DNA of 64,000 nt from Fusobacterium sp. CAG:439 (GTDB lineage Bacteria; Cyanobacteriota; Vampirovibrionia; Gastranaerophilales; Gastranaerophilaceae), in NCBI GenBank assembly GCA_000438175.1, contig FR900459.1:62506-126505 (forward strand), read 5' to 3'. The translations under genes were made by a program, and so were the position numbers. Shown here in pieces: positions 1-8,051 of this stretch. The notes under the pieces are model-generated. The model had not been told where the DNA came from. It worked only from the letters and a program-made list of their open reading frames with translations, and made no database searches. Position 1 is the stretch's first letter; each line of letters opens with the position of its first letter.

Positions 1-417
1 CAAACAGTACATGCAGTAAAAAGTCTTGTCAAATACGGATTTAATCCGATTTTATGCATAACAAACTACTATAATGAAGACAAAAATGTTTTAATAAACG
101 AATTCAAAAAAGTATGTTTAAAAGCGGGTTTCGAAGCCAAAGACAATAATTTTACAATAAATTTATACCACGATAAAACTAAACAATCAGAAGATTTTCC
201 GGAATTGTCATGGGACAGTCTTGATTGCGAATACGGCAGAATATTAACGGCTAAAGGAATATACAGTTGTCCTTTCCTTGCAAATGATCACCGCGGAAGG
301 TGCGGTTCGGATTTTAAAGACTATGCCAAACATAACACTCTTGAAACTTCATTTTGTACAACATGTATAAGAAATAAAGAAAGGTTGTTTGGCATAGACT
401 ACAAATTATTTCAATAA
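1..417 (+). CDS. C-terminal part of a radical SAM/SPASM-like protein (5' truncated)
   Basis: The open frame runs in from the left edge (codon 1 at base 1) and ends in TAA, giving about 138 residues of a longer protein. The visible part ends in a cysteine-rich segment: a CEYG, a YSCPF, an RCG and a final FCTTC. Spaced cysteines after a TIM-barrel-like end recall the auxiliary Fe-S (SPASM-type) domain of radical SAM enzymes. The CxxxCxxC radical SAM core would lie outside the window, so the family call is an inference. The gene converges on pilO with only 3 bp between the stop codons. Confidence 0.5.
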   Translation, partial: QTVHAVKSLVKYGFNPILCITNYYNEDKNVLINEFKKVCLKAGFEAKDNNFTINLYHDKTKQSEDFPELSWDSLDCEYGRILTAKGIYSCPFLANDHRGRCGSDFKDYAKHNTLETSFCTTCIRNKERLFGIDYKLFQ

Positions 418-420
418 AGT

Positions 421-1134
421 TTATTGAGCAGCTTCAGGTGAAACACCGCCGTCAGCAGAAGCAGGGGTTGGCGACGGAACTGCAGAAGCATCAGATTGAT
501 CATCAGCAGGCGGCGGAGCTGCCGCAGCTTCTGCTGCAGCTGTAGCTGCATCTTTCTGAGCATACAACTTGATTTGCAAACTTACAAGCAAAATTCTTTT
601 ATTTTTTTCATATGGAGCAATTTCAATTTTTGAAATCTCTAAGAAATGTTCATGCTTATATAATTCTCTCAAGAAATTTGCAAAATTAGCGTAACTTGCA
701 ATCATTTCCGCAGATACTCTGCAAACATGATATCTGTTAGCGGCATTTTTAACAAAGTTATCATCTTGAGGGTCGTAATCGTATTTTACCGAACGTGTCT
801 TAATTTTGTTATCTCTTATGAGCTGCAAGATTTCGGCAAACTCGTCAGCAATGGCAGCTTCAGTATCCAAACCTTCATTTATGGGTTTAAAAAACATTTT
901 TGAAAGATTTTGGCTTTCAGCATCTTTTCGAGCTTCAGCATCTTTTAAATCCTGTAATTTCCTTTCAGAATCGGCAAGAGAAGCTGACTGTGTTTTATAA
1001 TCTGTTTGAAGCTGCATAATTTTTTGAACTTCAGGAACTGTTTTAACAATAACAAAGATAACCAAAGCAAGAGCAGCTCCGATAATCATTATAGCTATTT
1101 GAAATTTTTTCAGATATACACTATATTTTTCCAC
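421..1134 (-). CDS. pilO: PilO-like type IV pilus alignment protein
   Basis: The 237 aa protein has the PilO layout. A short cytoplasmic N-terminus is followed by one membrane helix (about residues 12-32), a coiled coil (about 35-75), and a ferredoxin-like periplasmic domain (about 85-190). The C-terminal tail of Ala, Pro, Ser and Asp is low-complexity and longer than usual. PilO pairs with PilN in the inner membrane and links the PilM ring to the secretin. It lies 11 bp downstream of the PilM-PilN fusion gene, the canonical M-N-O order, so co-transcription is expected. The name rests on architecture and context, since PilO proteins have little sequence signature. Confidence 0.75.
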   Translation of the reverse strand: MEKYSVYLKKFQIAIMIIGAALALVIFVIVKTVPEVQKIMQLQTDYKTQSASLADSERKLQDLKDAEARKDAESQNLSKMFFKPINEGLDTEAAIADEFAEILQLIRDNKIKTRSVKYDYDPQDDNFVKNAANRYHVCRVSAEMIASYANFANFLRELYKHEHFLEISKIEIAPYEKNKRILLVSLQIKLYAQKDAATAAAEAAAAPPPADDQSDASAVPSPTPASADGGVSPEAAQ

Positions 1135-1145
1135 GTCTACTCTCC

Positions 1146-2858
1146 CTAATTACTGCTTTTTCCAAAATTCAACAACGGTTTACTCAACAAGCCGCTGCCT
1201 TTATTTTTCTGATCATCCGTCTGCTGAGCCTGCTGCTGTGCATTAGGATCCGGAGGCGGGGGCGGATTAAGTTCCGCAGAGGTCATATTAGTAATCTCAA
1301 ACTCATAATCAGCAGGCTGATTAGGATCAATTGTAACTGCCTCATCAACAGATTCTGTTTTCATTTCTAATTTATGCAGTCTTAATTTTGTACTGATTAA
1401 AGAATCTTTCATATTACGGAAAAACAGATAAATATCTTCAACATTTGAAGAATCTCCTTTAATATCAAACTTTCCGTCATCCTTTGCAACGAAATAAGTT
1501 ACCCATAGCTTTTTAGGAACAGATTCTCCTAATGCAGTGTACGCCATAAGTTTAGACCTGTTATTACCGAGAACTTTTTTAATTTCGGCATTAACATCAA
1601 AGTCATTTTGTTTGTTTTGCTCTTCCTGCAGTCTTTTAATTTCTGCATCTGTCTGCTGCAATTTAGCATTAACATCGTCAAGCAAAGTTTGTTTTTGTTT
1701 GGCAACCATAGGCACAACCATAAAGGCTATTATTGCAGGTATTAAAAGAACTACGGCTGCTGCAAGAGCAACATTTCTGGCAGCATTCGGAGATATATCA
1801 AACTCGGTCGTTCCAAGTACAACGTGCACAGGCTCGTTAGGGTCATCAATTGCTCCTTCAGAGGCAGATCCGCTTAAAAAGTTAAATTTAACCGGCATAT
1901 TAACATTTGAACCAACGGCAATACCTATAGCCTCAAGTGAAATTTTATGAGCCGTTTCTTCCAGCACTTCCAAACTGACAGGCAGTGCATCCTGTTTCTT
2001 AAAACTGTTATTTTCCCAGAAATTAACAATTCCATCAGTCTGAAGTCTCTTAGACAGAAGTTCCGCACTTACCATATCTGTTTCGGAAATTACATAAAGA
2101 TAATTTGCCGGATAACTCATTAAAGTAATTTGCGCGGAAGCATTAATTGCGTTATAAATCTCATCGCCTTCAAATGATTTAATTGCAAGAGGTTCTTCAT
2201 AATAATCAACTATATTTTTACCTATCATGGAACAGATTGAATAACCGCTCTGAGTTATAAGCATAAGGTTCCAGGATATATTTTCTTTCATCTGTTCTTC
2301 AGCCAGCCCTGAGAAAGCAAGTGCTTTGAGGATTGAAGTCAGTGACATTTCAACGCCGGAAAGAGTTGCTCCCAATTCTGTCAAAGCATTTTTAATATCA
2401 TCAATAGTATTCTTTTGAACAGCAGAATAAAAGAGTTTTCTCATATCGCCGGACTGCGAATTATTAGCGTCAATCCAACTGATTACAGGCTCATATCTCT
2501 TAAATATATATGATTGTTCGACTTCAGAAGTCAAAGCTTCCGTAACAGCGTCATCCGCAAGAAGAAGCGGAAGTTCCTTACCACCGAAAAGAACCATCGG
2601 AAGGTTTAAAACAACATTGCTTTTTATATTAATTTTCAATTCGGCAAAAAGTTCCGTAACCGCATTTTTAAAAGCTTCAATATCAACAAGTTCTCTTAAA
2701 GATTCGTTATACTCAAGAGGTCTGTATGCATAATTTTTAACCGTGCGGCTTGATGTATCCAGCTGTATAAGCTCCAAACCGACACCCGGTGTAACTGATA
2801 AATATACCGTATCCTTACTGCCGACACCTAACTGCGATAAAATATTGTTTAAATCCAT
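1146..2858 (-). CDS. PilM-PilN fusion, type IV pilus assembly
   Basis: This is a 570 aa protein. Residues 1 to about 340 look like the actin-fold PilM half, starting with a YLSVTPGVGLELIQL strand and including LPMVLFGGKELPL. A single membrane helix follows at about 357-382 (ALAAAVVLLIPAIIAFMVV). Next come a coiled coil (about 385-425) and a PilN-like periplasmic domain (about 430-530). The tail is rich in Pro and Gln. In most type IV pilus systems PilM (about 350 aa) and PilN (about 190 aa) are separate proteins that bind through the short N-terminal tail of PilN. Here the tail is replaced by covalent linkage. The gene starts an operon with pilO. A TATAAT box lies at about 2900-2905 on the minus strand. 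Confidence 0.75.
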   Translation of the reverse strand: MDLNNILSQLGVGSKDTVYLSVTPGVGLELIQLDTSSRTVKNYAYRPLEYNESLRELVDIEAFKNAVTELFAELKINIKSNVVLNLPMVLFGGKELPLLLADDAVTEALTSEVEQSYIFKRYEPVISWIDANNSQSGDMRKLFYSAVQKNTIDDIKNALTELGATLSGVEMSLTSILKALAFSGLAEEQMKENISWNLMLITQSGYSICSMIGKNIVDYYEEPLAIKSFEGDEIYNAINASAQITLMSYPANYLYVISETDMVSAELLSKRLQTDGIVNFWENNSFKKQDALPVSLEVLEETAHKISLEAIGIAVGSNVNMPVKFNFLSGSASEGAIDDPNEPVHVVLGTTEFDISPNAARNVALAAAVVLLIPAIIAFMVVPMVAKQKQTLLDDVNAKLQQTDAEIKRLQEEQNKQNDFDVNAEIKKVLGNNRSKLMAYTALGESVPKKLWVTYFVAKDDGKFDIKGDSSNVEDIYLFFRNMKDSLISTKLRLHKLEMKTESVDEAVTIDPNQPADYEFEITNMTSAELNPPPPPDPNAQQQAQQTDDQKNKGSGLLSKPLLNFGKSSN

Positions 2859-2971
2859 AATATCTTTTTCTTACTATTTATTTACTCTAATACATTTTTA
2901 TTATACAATATATTTTATAAAGTTTCCAAATTTAACATAAATTTACACTAAACGTAGGAGAATTTACCCGA

Positions 2972-3892
2972 ATGAAAGAGCTGATCGAAAAAATTAATAA
3001 ATTAAAAAAAGAAAAAAATGCCGTTATTCTGGCACATTGTTATCAAAATGTTGAAATAGATGAAGTTGCGGATTATGTCGGAGATTCGCTTTACTTAAGC
3101 CAGATGGCGGCAAAAACAGATGCTGACATAATACTTTTTGCGGGAGTGTATTTTATGGCTCAAACAGCAAAAATTTTATGCCCCGATAAAAAAGTTTTAC
3201 TTCCTCGTTTAGAGTCAGGCTGCCGTATGGCAGATATGATTTCATTAAATCAGCTCAGGGAATTTAAAAGCAAACACCCGAATATCCCGACGGTATGTTA
3301 TATAAACTCAACTGCAGAGGTAAAGTCAGAATGTGACATTTGCTGCACAAGTTCAAATGCAGTAAAAATAGTTGGCAGCCTCAATGCTGATAAGGTGCTG
3401 TTTCTCCCTGATACATATTTGGGTAAATGGGTAGAAGCACAGCTTGGGAACTTAGATGTAATTACATACCCGGGATTTTGTCCGACGCACTTGCAAATAA
3501 GACCTGAAGATATTACGGCAGCAAGGGAAAAATACCCTGATGCTCCTGTACTTGCGCACCCCGAATGCCATCAATCAGTTACAAAACTTGCAGACTATGT
3601 CGGCTCAACAACAGGTATTATGAAATACGCGGTTGAAAGTGATAAAAAACGATTTATTATTGCAACCGAAAAAGGCGTTGTAGACAGGTTAAAACGGGAT
3701 TACCCCGATAAAGAATTTATTCTCATTAAAGAAAATATTATCTGCCCCAATATGAAATGGCACAACTTAATTGATATTTACAACGCTCTTGAAAAAGAAG
3801 AACATGAAATTATTGTAGACAAAGAAATTGCGGCAAAAGCTTTAAATTGTATTGACAGAATGCTTGATGTATCAGCCGCAGGAGCAAAATAA
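2972..3892 (+). CDS. nadA: quinolinate synthase NadA
   Basis: NadA condenses iminoaspartate with dihydroxyacetone phosphate to make quinolinate for de novo NAD synthesis. The 306 aa length is normal for the family. Visible signatures are ILAHCYQNVE near the N-terminus, GDSLYLSQMA, VYFMAQTAKILCP, CCTSSNA, the PGFCPTH segment and HPECH. The conserved cysteines ligate the [4Fe-4S] cluster. The start is ATG with a GGAG about 11 nt upstream. No nadB or nadC is seen nearby. The stop codon abuts the ATG of the next gene (rlmB), which implies coupling. Confidence 0.95.
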   Translation: MKELIEKINKLKKEKNAVILAHCYQNVEIDEVADYVGDSLYLSQMAAKTDADIILFAGVYFMAQTAKILCPDKKVLLPRLESGCRMADMISLNQLREFKSKHPNIPTVCYINSTAEVKSECDICCTSSNAVKIVGSLNADKVLFLPDTYLGKWVEAQLGNLDVITYPGFCPTHLQIRPEDITAAREKYPDAPVLAHPECHQSVTKLADYVGSTTGIMKYAVESDKKRFIIATEKGVVDRLKRDYPDKEFILIKENIICPNMKWHNLIDIYNALEKEEHEIIVDKEIAAKALNCIDRMLDVSAAGAK

Positions 3893-4627
3893 ATGAATGA
3901 TATAATTTACGGTAAAAATGCCGTTATGGAAGCATTGATTGCAGGTGATAGAGAAATCAATAAAATTATAATTTCAAAAAATATTCACAGCGACAATAAA
4001 TTAAATAAAATAAAAGAACTTGCAAGAGAAAACGGTATTGTATTTCAATTTGCAGCAAAAGAAAAATTTCTTCCGTATGCAGAATTTAATCACCAGGGTA
4101 TAATTGCACAGATTTCGCCTATAAAATATAAAGATTTAGATGATTTTCTTGAAGAAAAACATGAAAATGCATCTGTTGTAATCCTCGACGGCGTTGAAGA
4201 TTCACATAATCTTGGAGCAATAATAAGAACCTGCGTATGCGCCGGTGTATCAGGCATAATAATCCCGTCAAGACGCAATGTTCAGGTAAATGCAACAGTT
4301 GAAAAAACAAGTGCGGGCGCAATTAACCATATTCCTATAATAAAAGTAAACAGTCTTGTAAATGCCGTACAAAAATTAAAAAATTCAGACTGGTGGGTAG
4401 TTGCAACAGATGCAAGTGCAAAAGATAATTATTACGATGTTAACTACAAAGATATGAATTTCGCTCTTATAATGGGTGCAGAACATGCGGGAGTGTCAAA
4501 GTCACTCCTTAAGGCTTCTGATTTTATCGTAAAAATCCCTATGTTAAAAGAGTTTAATTCGCTTAACGTTTCAAATGCACTGAGCGCAATAATTTTTGAA
4601 ACAGTTAGACAAAAATTGAAAAATTGA
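3893..4627 (+). CDS. rlmB: 23S rRNA (guanosine-2'-O-)-methyltransferase RlmB, TrmH/SpoU family
   Basis: The 244 aa SPOUT-class methyltransferase has an N-terminal substrate-binding domain (IYGKNAVMEAL, residues 3-13) and a C-terminal knotted domain. The knotted domain shows the three SpoU motifs: LDGVEDSHNLGAIIRT, LIMGAEHAGVSKSLLK and IPMLKEFNSLNVSNALS. RlmB methylates G2251 of 23S rRNA in E. coli; close relatives methylate other guanosines or tRNA, so the exact target is inferred. The ATG directly follows the nadA stop. The 3' end contains the -35 and -10 of the sigma factor promoter. Confidence 0.85.
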   Translation: MNDIIYGKNAVMEALIAGDREINKIIISKNIHSDNKLNKIKELARENGIVFQFAAKEKFLPYAEFNHQGIIAQISPIKYKDLDDFLEEKHENASVVILDGVEDSHNLGAIIRTCVCAGVSGIIIPSRRNVQVNATVEKTSAGAINHIPIIKVNSLVNAVQKLKNSDWWVVATDASAKDNYYDVNYKDMNFALIMGAEHAGVSKSLLKASDFIVKIPMLKEFNSLNVSNALSAIIFETVRQKLKN

Positions 4628-4634
4628 ATATAAT
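4606..4634 (+). promoter_or_regulatory. probable sigma-70 promoter for the principal sigma factor gene
   Basis: TAGACA (4606-4611), a 17 bp spacer and TATAAT (4629-4634) lie at the end of rlmB. A GGAGAGAG ribosome-binding site and ATG follow at 4654. The predicted transcript has a short 5' leader. Confidence 0.55.
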
Positions 4635-4653
4635 ATGTTCATAGGAGAGAGAG

Positions 4654-5655
4654 ATGAAAAAAGAACTCGAAAAATACGGTCTGCTGACTGAAGAAATATC
4701 TGACGAAGATGTGAATTTTCATGAGCTTGAAATCCCCGAAGAGGAAGAAGATGTTCTTGAAACGGTTGAAGATCCGAAAGTTCAAGAAAATTTATCAACA
4801 GTGAATTCCGATGACAGCGTGAGAATATATTTACAGCAAATTGGGAAAATCCCGCTTTTATCAGGTGAGCAAGAGCTTGAACTTGCTAAAAAAATATATG
4901 ATGAGCATGATGATTTTTCAAAAAATTTACTTGTTAATGCAAATTTAAGACTTGTTGTAAGCATTGCAAAAAAATATATCGGACGCGGGCTTTCTTTTCT
5001 GGATTTAATTCAGGAAGGAAATATGGGTTTGATGAAAGCTGCCGGAAGATTTGATTATACAAAAGGTTATAAGTTTTCTACCTATGCCACATGGTGGATT
5101 CAACAGTCAATTACACGTGCAATTGCCGATAAAGCAAGAATTATAAGACTTCCTATCCATATGATTGAGTCACTCGGAAAAATTCGCCGTGCTACAATTG
5201 ATTTAACAACAGAACTCGGACATACTCCGACAAAACAGGAAATTGCTTACCGCCTGGGCGTTCCCGTTAACAAGCTTACACAAATTATTAAGTCTGCTCA
5301 ATCTACAATCAGTATGGAAACGCCTGCAAGCTCATCAGAAGATTCTTCAAAAATTGCGGACTTTATTGTTGATGAAGATTCTATAGCTCCTGACAGCCGT
5401 GTTTCTCAGGAAAATCTGTTTGAAGATATAAGAAAAATGTTAAACCAGTTAAGCCCCAAAGAACGTGACGTTTTAATTCTGCGCTATGGATTGGACAGTA
5501 ACGGCAATAAAAAAACATTAGATGAAATCGGTTCTCAATACGGCGTTTCACGTGAGCGTATCAGACAAATTGAAAACCGTGCAATTGCAAAACTTAAAAA
5601 ACTGTGTAAAAATAAAAAACTTTCAGTCGGTCTTAAAAACTATTTCGGTGAGTAG
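4654..5655 (+). CDS. rpoD: RNA polymerase principal sigma factor, RpoD/SigA family
   Basis: The protein is 333 aa. An acidic N-terminal stretch stands where a short region 1.1 would be. Region 1.2 begins at [17 protein letters not shown], and region 2 contains the core-binding and -10 melting helices ([36 protein letters not shown]). Region 3 follows, then region 4 with the helix-turn-helix [20 protein letters not shown]. This is the full primary-sigma architecture, and it fits the many TTGACA/TATAAT promoters in the window. The ATG is preceded by GGAGAGAG. The gene could in principle be one of several group 1/2 sigmas if the genome has more than one. Confidence 0.85.
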   Translation: MKKELEKYGLLTEEISDEDVNFHELEIPEEEEDVLETVEDPKVQENLSTVNSDDSVRIYLQQIGKIPLLSGEQELELAKKIYDEHDDFSKNLLVNANLRLVVSIAKKYIGRGLSFLDLIQEGNMGLMKAAGRFDYTKGYKFSTYATWWIQQSITRAIADKARIIRLPIHMIESLGKIRRATIDLTTELGHTPTKQEIAYRLGVPVNKLTQIIKSAQSTISMETPASSSEDSSKIADFIVDEDSIAPDSRVSQENLFEDIRKMLNQLSPKERDVLILRYGLDSNGNKKTLDEIGSQYGVSRERIRQIENRAIAKLKKLCKNKKLSVGLKNYFGE

Positions 5656-5722
5656 CAAAAAAAAATATGTACAAATTTTATAATACTTGTGTTAAATATT
5701 AAAAATACAGGATTATAAAATT

Positions 5723-6079
5723 ATGAGTTTAAACATAGGTGCATACAAAGCAGGCGAAAGCGCAATTACAAGATTTAAAACCGGTAAAAATGTTGAAAAA
5801 CTGCTTAAGATTGCAGACCAAAACTTTGGTTTTGATGTACAGAAAAGATTAAACAGAGAACAAGTTATAAATTTGTTAAATCAATTTGGCAAAACAGGTG
5901 AAAGGGCTCTTAAAGAATTGCCGGCTGATACAGACAGTTTCCATTATTTTGCGGCTCACAATTCCATAGAAATCTGTTCAAATGAAAATAATGTATTGAT
6001 TTTAGCAAAAAAAATTAAAGATCCTATAAAAGAAATGATAAAATCTATTCCGGAAAGAATTAAAAATTTTATTAAATAA
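5723..6079 (+). CDS. hypothetical protein, 118 aa
   Basis: No family is recognised. The protein is basic and helical, with no membrane segment or signal peptide. It contains FGFDVQKRLNREQVINLLNQFGKTG. A TATAAT box lies about 40 bp upstream, and only a weak CAGG precedes the ATG. A symmetric terminator follows at once and is shared with the convergent pilin gene. Codon use resembles the neighbours. Confidence 0.55.
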   Translation: MSLNIGAYKAGESAITRFKTGKNVEKLLKIADQNFGFDVQKRLNREQVINLLNQFGKTGERALKELPADTDSFHYFAAHNSIEICSNENNVLILAKKIKDPIKEMIKSIPERIKNFIK

Positions 6080-6107
6080 AACCTACAGATAAAATAATCT
6101 GTAGGTT
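6080..6107. terminator. bidirectional intrinsic terminator
   Basis: An 11 bp stem, AACCTACAGAT / ATCTGTAGGTT, encloses a 6 nt loop. A- and T-rich flanks lie on both sides. It separates the convergent genes ending at 6079 (+) and 6113 (-). Confidence 0.75.
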
Positions 6108-6112
6108 ATATA

Positions 6113-6802
6113 TTAATAAGTCATTTCCCAGTTATCATTTAATATTCTGCCGAAACAGCCGTTAGAGCCCGAATCTTCAGTGGTCATGCAATATTTTTTA
6201 TATATGGCTTCTCGTTCATCCTTTGTCAGCGGAGCATTTACATTTACATCATCGCCAAAATCATCAACTTGTCCGTTATTATATATATATAACCAAAATA
6301 AATCACGACCTTGAACATTAGGACCTTTAGCACCATTAATATCAACAGCCATATTGACTATTTTGTTTGGCCCTTCTGCGTAATAAGACGGTCGAATTGA
6401 AGCGCCACTTGTTAAAACATAAGCGTTTCTATCTCTTGAAAACATATCCTCATGTTCCATTGAACCATCCAGTTTACGATATCGTTCAGCAAAACAAGGA
6501 GACATAGAATCACATTCCTGAACAACTTTAAAATAAGAACGTATCATGTCATCAACAGCATTTTGAGAAATCAATCCTGCTTCACGTAGGTTTAATGCAT
6601 TTTTATCTGTTTGATACTGTAACAATACCTGTGATATTTCATTATAAACTTTATGTAATTGAGTTACATAAGTTTTACGCTGATGATTTTGAATTAAAGT
6701 CGGGACGGTCATTGCAGAAACCACACCGATGATACCAAGCGTTACCAGAACCTCTGCTAATGTAAAAGCGGATTTAAAACTATACTTTTTGAATGTAGTC
6801 AT
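6113..6802 (-). CDS. type IV pilin-like protein (prepilin N-methylation leader)
   Basis: This 229 aa prepilin has a basic leader (MTTFKKYSFKSA) followed by FTLAEVLVTLGIIGVVSAM. The latter is the class III-type cleavage site with Glu at +5 and the hydrophobic N-helix. The N-helix continues into TVPTLIQNHQRKTYVTQLHK, which is nearly identical in the paralogues at 7162 and 17699. The middle of the protein is divergent. The C-terminal half has the DINGAKGPNVQGRD motif and ends in FGRILNDNWEMTY. Cysteine pairs (CDSMSPC; C near the end) may form disulfides. The leader has no poly-G tract. AGAGG precedes the ATG. It is probably a minor pilin or pseudopilin; the role is not known. Confidence 0.85.
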   Translation of the reverse strand: MTTFKKYSFKSAFTLAEVLVTLGIIGVVSAMTVPTLIQNHQRKTYVTQLHKVYNEISQVLLQYQTDKNALNLREAGLISQNAVDDMIRSYFKVVQECDSMSPCFAERYRKLDGSMEHEDMFSRDRNAYVLTSGASIRPSYYAEGPNKIVNMAVDINGAKGPNVQGRDLFWLYIYNNGQVDDFGDDVNVNAPLTKDEREAIYKKYCMTTEDSGSNGCFGRILNDNWEMTY

Positions 6803-6843
6803 CTACAAGACCTCTTAATTTATATAATTAAACATATATATTT

Positions 6844-6873
6844 ATTATAAACGAATTAATATATTATTGTCAA
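6844..6873 (-). promoter_or_regulatory. promoter of the pilin gene at 6113
   Basis: On the minus strand TTGACA (6873-6868), an 18 bp spacer and TATAAT (6849-6844) lie about 42 bp before the ATG. Both hexamers are consensus. Confidence 0.7.
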
Positions 6874-6925
6874 GTCAAATAAACACATTTGTTGAAAATA
6901 ATTTAATATATGACATCATAATCTT

Positions 6926-7135
6926 ATGAGGATTGTTGTTGAAGTAAAAGAAAAACTTTACCAGAAAGGGTTGAGTTTAAAATATATTTCAGAGGAATTA
7001 AGCAAAAAATTAAACAAACCTTATTCCCTTGCCAATCTTTCTAATAAATTAAGAAATGAGACGATAACATACAGAGAAATGAAATTAATAGCAGAAATTA
7101 TAGATTGTGAACTGGAATTAACCGATAAAAAGTAA
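6926..7135 (+). CDS. small XRE-like helix-turn-helix protein, 69 aa
   Basis: The protein is 69 residues. A compact helical domain has the order of an XRE/Cro fold: LSLKYISEELSKKLNK, then SLANLSNKLRNETITY, then REMKLIAEIIDCELEL. The SLANLSNKLR helix is in the recognition position. There is no other domain. It is transcribed divergently from the pilin gene at 6113 and converges on the pilin gene at 7162. A role in controlling these pilins is possible but unproven. No strong ribosome-binding site is visible before the ATG. Confidence 0.6.
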   Translation: MRIVVEVKEKLYQKGLSLKYISEELSKKLNKPYSLANLSNKLRNETITYREMKLIAEIIDCELELTDKK

Positions 7136-7137
7136 AA

Positions 7138-7162
7138 AAGGAGATTTAAAATCTCCTTTTTT
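7138..7162. terminator. bidirectional intrinsic terminator
   Basis: AAAAGGAGATTT pairs with AAATCTCCTTTT, and T/A runs lie on both sides. It lies between the small HTH gene (+) and the convergent pilin gene (-). Confidence 0.7.
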
Positions 7163-7833
7163 TAATAAGTCATTTCCCAGTTATCATTGAGAATTTTACC
7201 GAAACAGCCGTACCAGCCGCCGGCGGTACCTCCATTACAAACGTCATTAAAGCTTTTCTCTCTTTGTTCTTTTGAAAGGGTTGTAGATGATGTGTTGTCT
7301 TTACTATAGTCATCTATTTTCCCATCATTATAAATATAAAGAGCAAACATATCACGTCCGACAATATTAGGACCTTTCTGCCCATTAGTATCAACAAATA
7401 ATCTAACAAGAATTAAACCATCATTAACGTCATCAGGATATTCATATTTTATTGATGAACCGTTTGCTAAAACAATGTGCCTGCCTCTTACTACAGGATT
7501 GACAGAATTACCGTTCATATATTTGTATACTGAACTGTCGGCAAAACAAGGTGTAAATTCAGCACCGCAATCATCAATTATTTTAAAATATGTCTTAAAA
7601 AAAGTATCTGCAGCATCAGTAGAGATTAAACCGGCTTCACGCAAGTTTACAGCGTTTTTATCAGTTTGGTATTGAAGCAAAGCCTGTGATATTTCATTAT
7701 AAACTTTATGCAATTGAGTAACATAAGTTTTACGCTGATGATTCTGCATCAATGATGGAACAGTCATAGCAGATACTACACCTATGATACCTAAAGTTAC
7801 CAACACCTCTGAAAGTGTAAACGCTTTTTTCAT
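7162..7833 (-). CDS. type IV pilin-like protein
   Basis: This 223 aa prepilin has a very short leader, MKKA, before FTLSEVLVTLGIIGVVSAM. The next segment (SLMQNHQRKTYVTQLHK) is almost identical to the genes at 6113 and 17699. The central region differs. DTNGQKGPNIVGRD and FGKILNDNWEMTY are conserved. It has its own promoter and a GGCGAGG ribosome-binding site. Oddly, the open frame continues upstream of the ATG without a stop for 99 bp, up to the poly-G tract at 7933. A change of that tract to 11 G would therefore extend the protein at its N-terminus from the ATG at 7964. Confidence 0.85.
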   Translation of the reverse strand: MKKAFTLSEVLVTLGIIGVVSAMTVPSLMQNHQRKTYVTQLHKVYNEISQALLQYQTDKNAVNLREAGLISTDAADTFFKTYFKIIDDCGAEFTPCFADSSVYKYMNGNSVNPVVRGRHIVLANGSSIKYEYPDDVNDGLILVRLFVDTNGQKGPNIVGRDMFALYIYNDGKIDDYSKDNTSSTTLSKEQREKSFNDVCNGGTAGGWYGCFGKILNDNWEMTY

Positions 7834-7872
7834 AAAAAAACCTCGCCATGTTTTGTGATAATATACATCACT

Positions 7873-7900
7873 ATTATAGCAGATTTTTACTTTTTGACAA
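7873..7900 (-). promoter_or_regulatory. promoter of the pilin gene at 7162
   Basis: On the minus strand TTGTCA (7900-7895), a 16 bp spacer and TATAAT (7878-7873) lie about 40 bp before the ATG. This promoter is inside the frame that could extend upstream to the poly-G leader ORF. Confidence 0.65.
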
Positions 7901-7922
7901 CTTGTTGGTTGAAAAGAAGAAG

Positions 7923-7964
7923 CTAAGAAACGCCCCCCCCCCGAGCAATATTAAATATTTTCAT
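7923..7964 (-). CDS. 13-codon poly-G leader ORF (pilin 5' remnant or alternative phase-variable start)
   Basis: An AAAGGAG ribosome-binding site and ATG at 7964 begin MKIFNIAR, then ten G residues, then a TAG at 7923-7925 in the present frame. The bases after the tract (CGTTTCTTAGCTTCTTCT) are identical to those in the pilin gene at 17699. With 11 G the frame would read RGGGRFLASS, then on without a stop into the pilin at 7833 and end at 7162, giving about 267 aa. It is either a decayed pilin start overtaken by a new promoter, or a real alternative start. I cannot tell which. Confidence 0.5.
   Translation of the reverse strand: MKIFNIARGGGVS
7933..7942 (-). repeat. homopolymer tract, 10 G on the coding (minus) strand
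   Basis: Ten consecutive C are read on the plus strand. The tract lies 8 codons after an ATG with a good ribosome-binding site. One more G would restore the pilin frame. Confidence 0.9.
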
Positions 7965-7992
7965 AATTCACTCCTTTCTATTATTTATATTT

Positions 7993-8021
7993 AATATACA
8001 GGAAAAGACCGAACTTTTCAA
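7993..8021 (-). promoter_or_regulatory. promoter of the poly-G leader ORF
   Basis: On the minus strand TTGAAA (8021-8016), a 17 bp spacer and TATATT (7998-7993). The -35 lies in the loop and stem of the rpsA terminator, so the two elements overlap. Confidence 0.45.
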
Positions 8022-8033
8022 GTTCGGTCTTTT
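8003..8033 (-). terminator. intrinsic terminator of rpsA
   Basis: AAAAGACCGAACTT pairs with AAGTTCGGTCTTTT around a 3 nt centre. The stem is long and has a T-run on each strand. It lies 19 bp after the rpsA stop. Confidence 0.75.
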
Positions 8034-8051
8034 TTATATTTTTATAATTAA

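Noticed and set aside
806-1000. Plus-strand ORFs opposite pilO, pilMN and other genes
   Set aside because: They are shadows of well-supported genes with no ribosome-binding site or recognisable domain.
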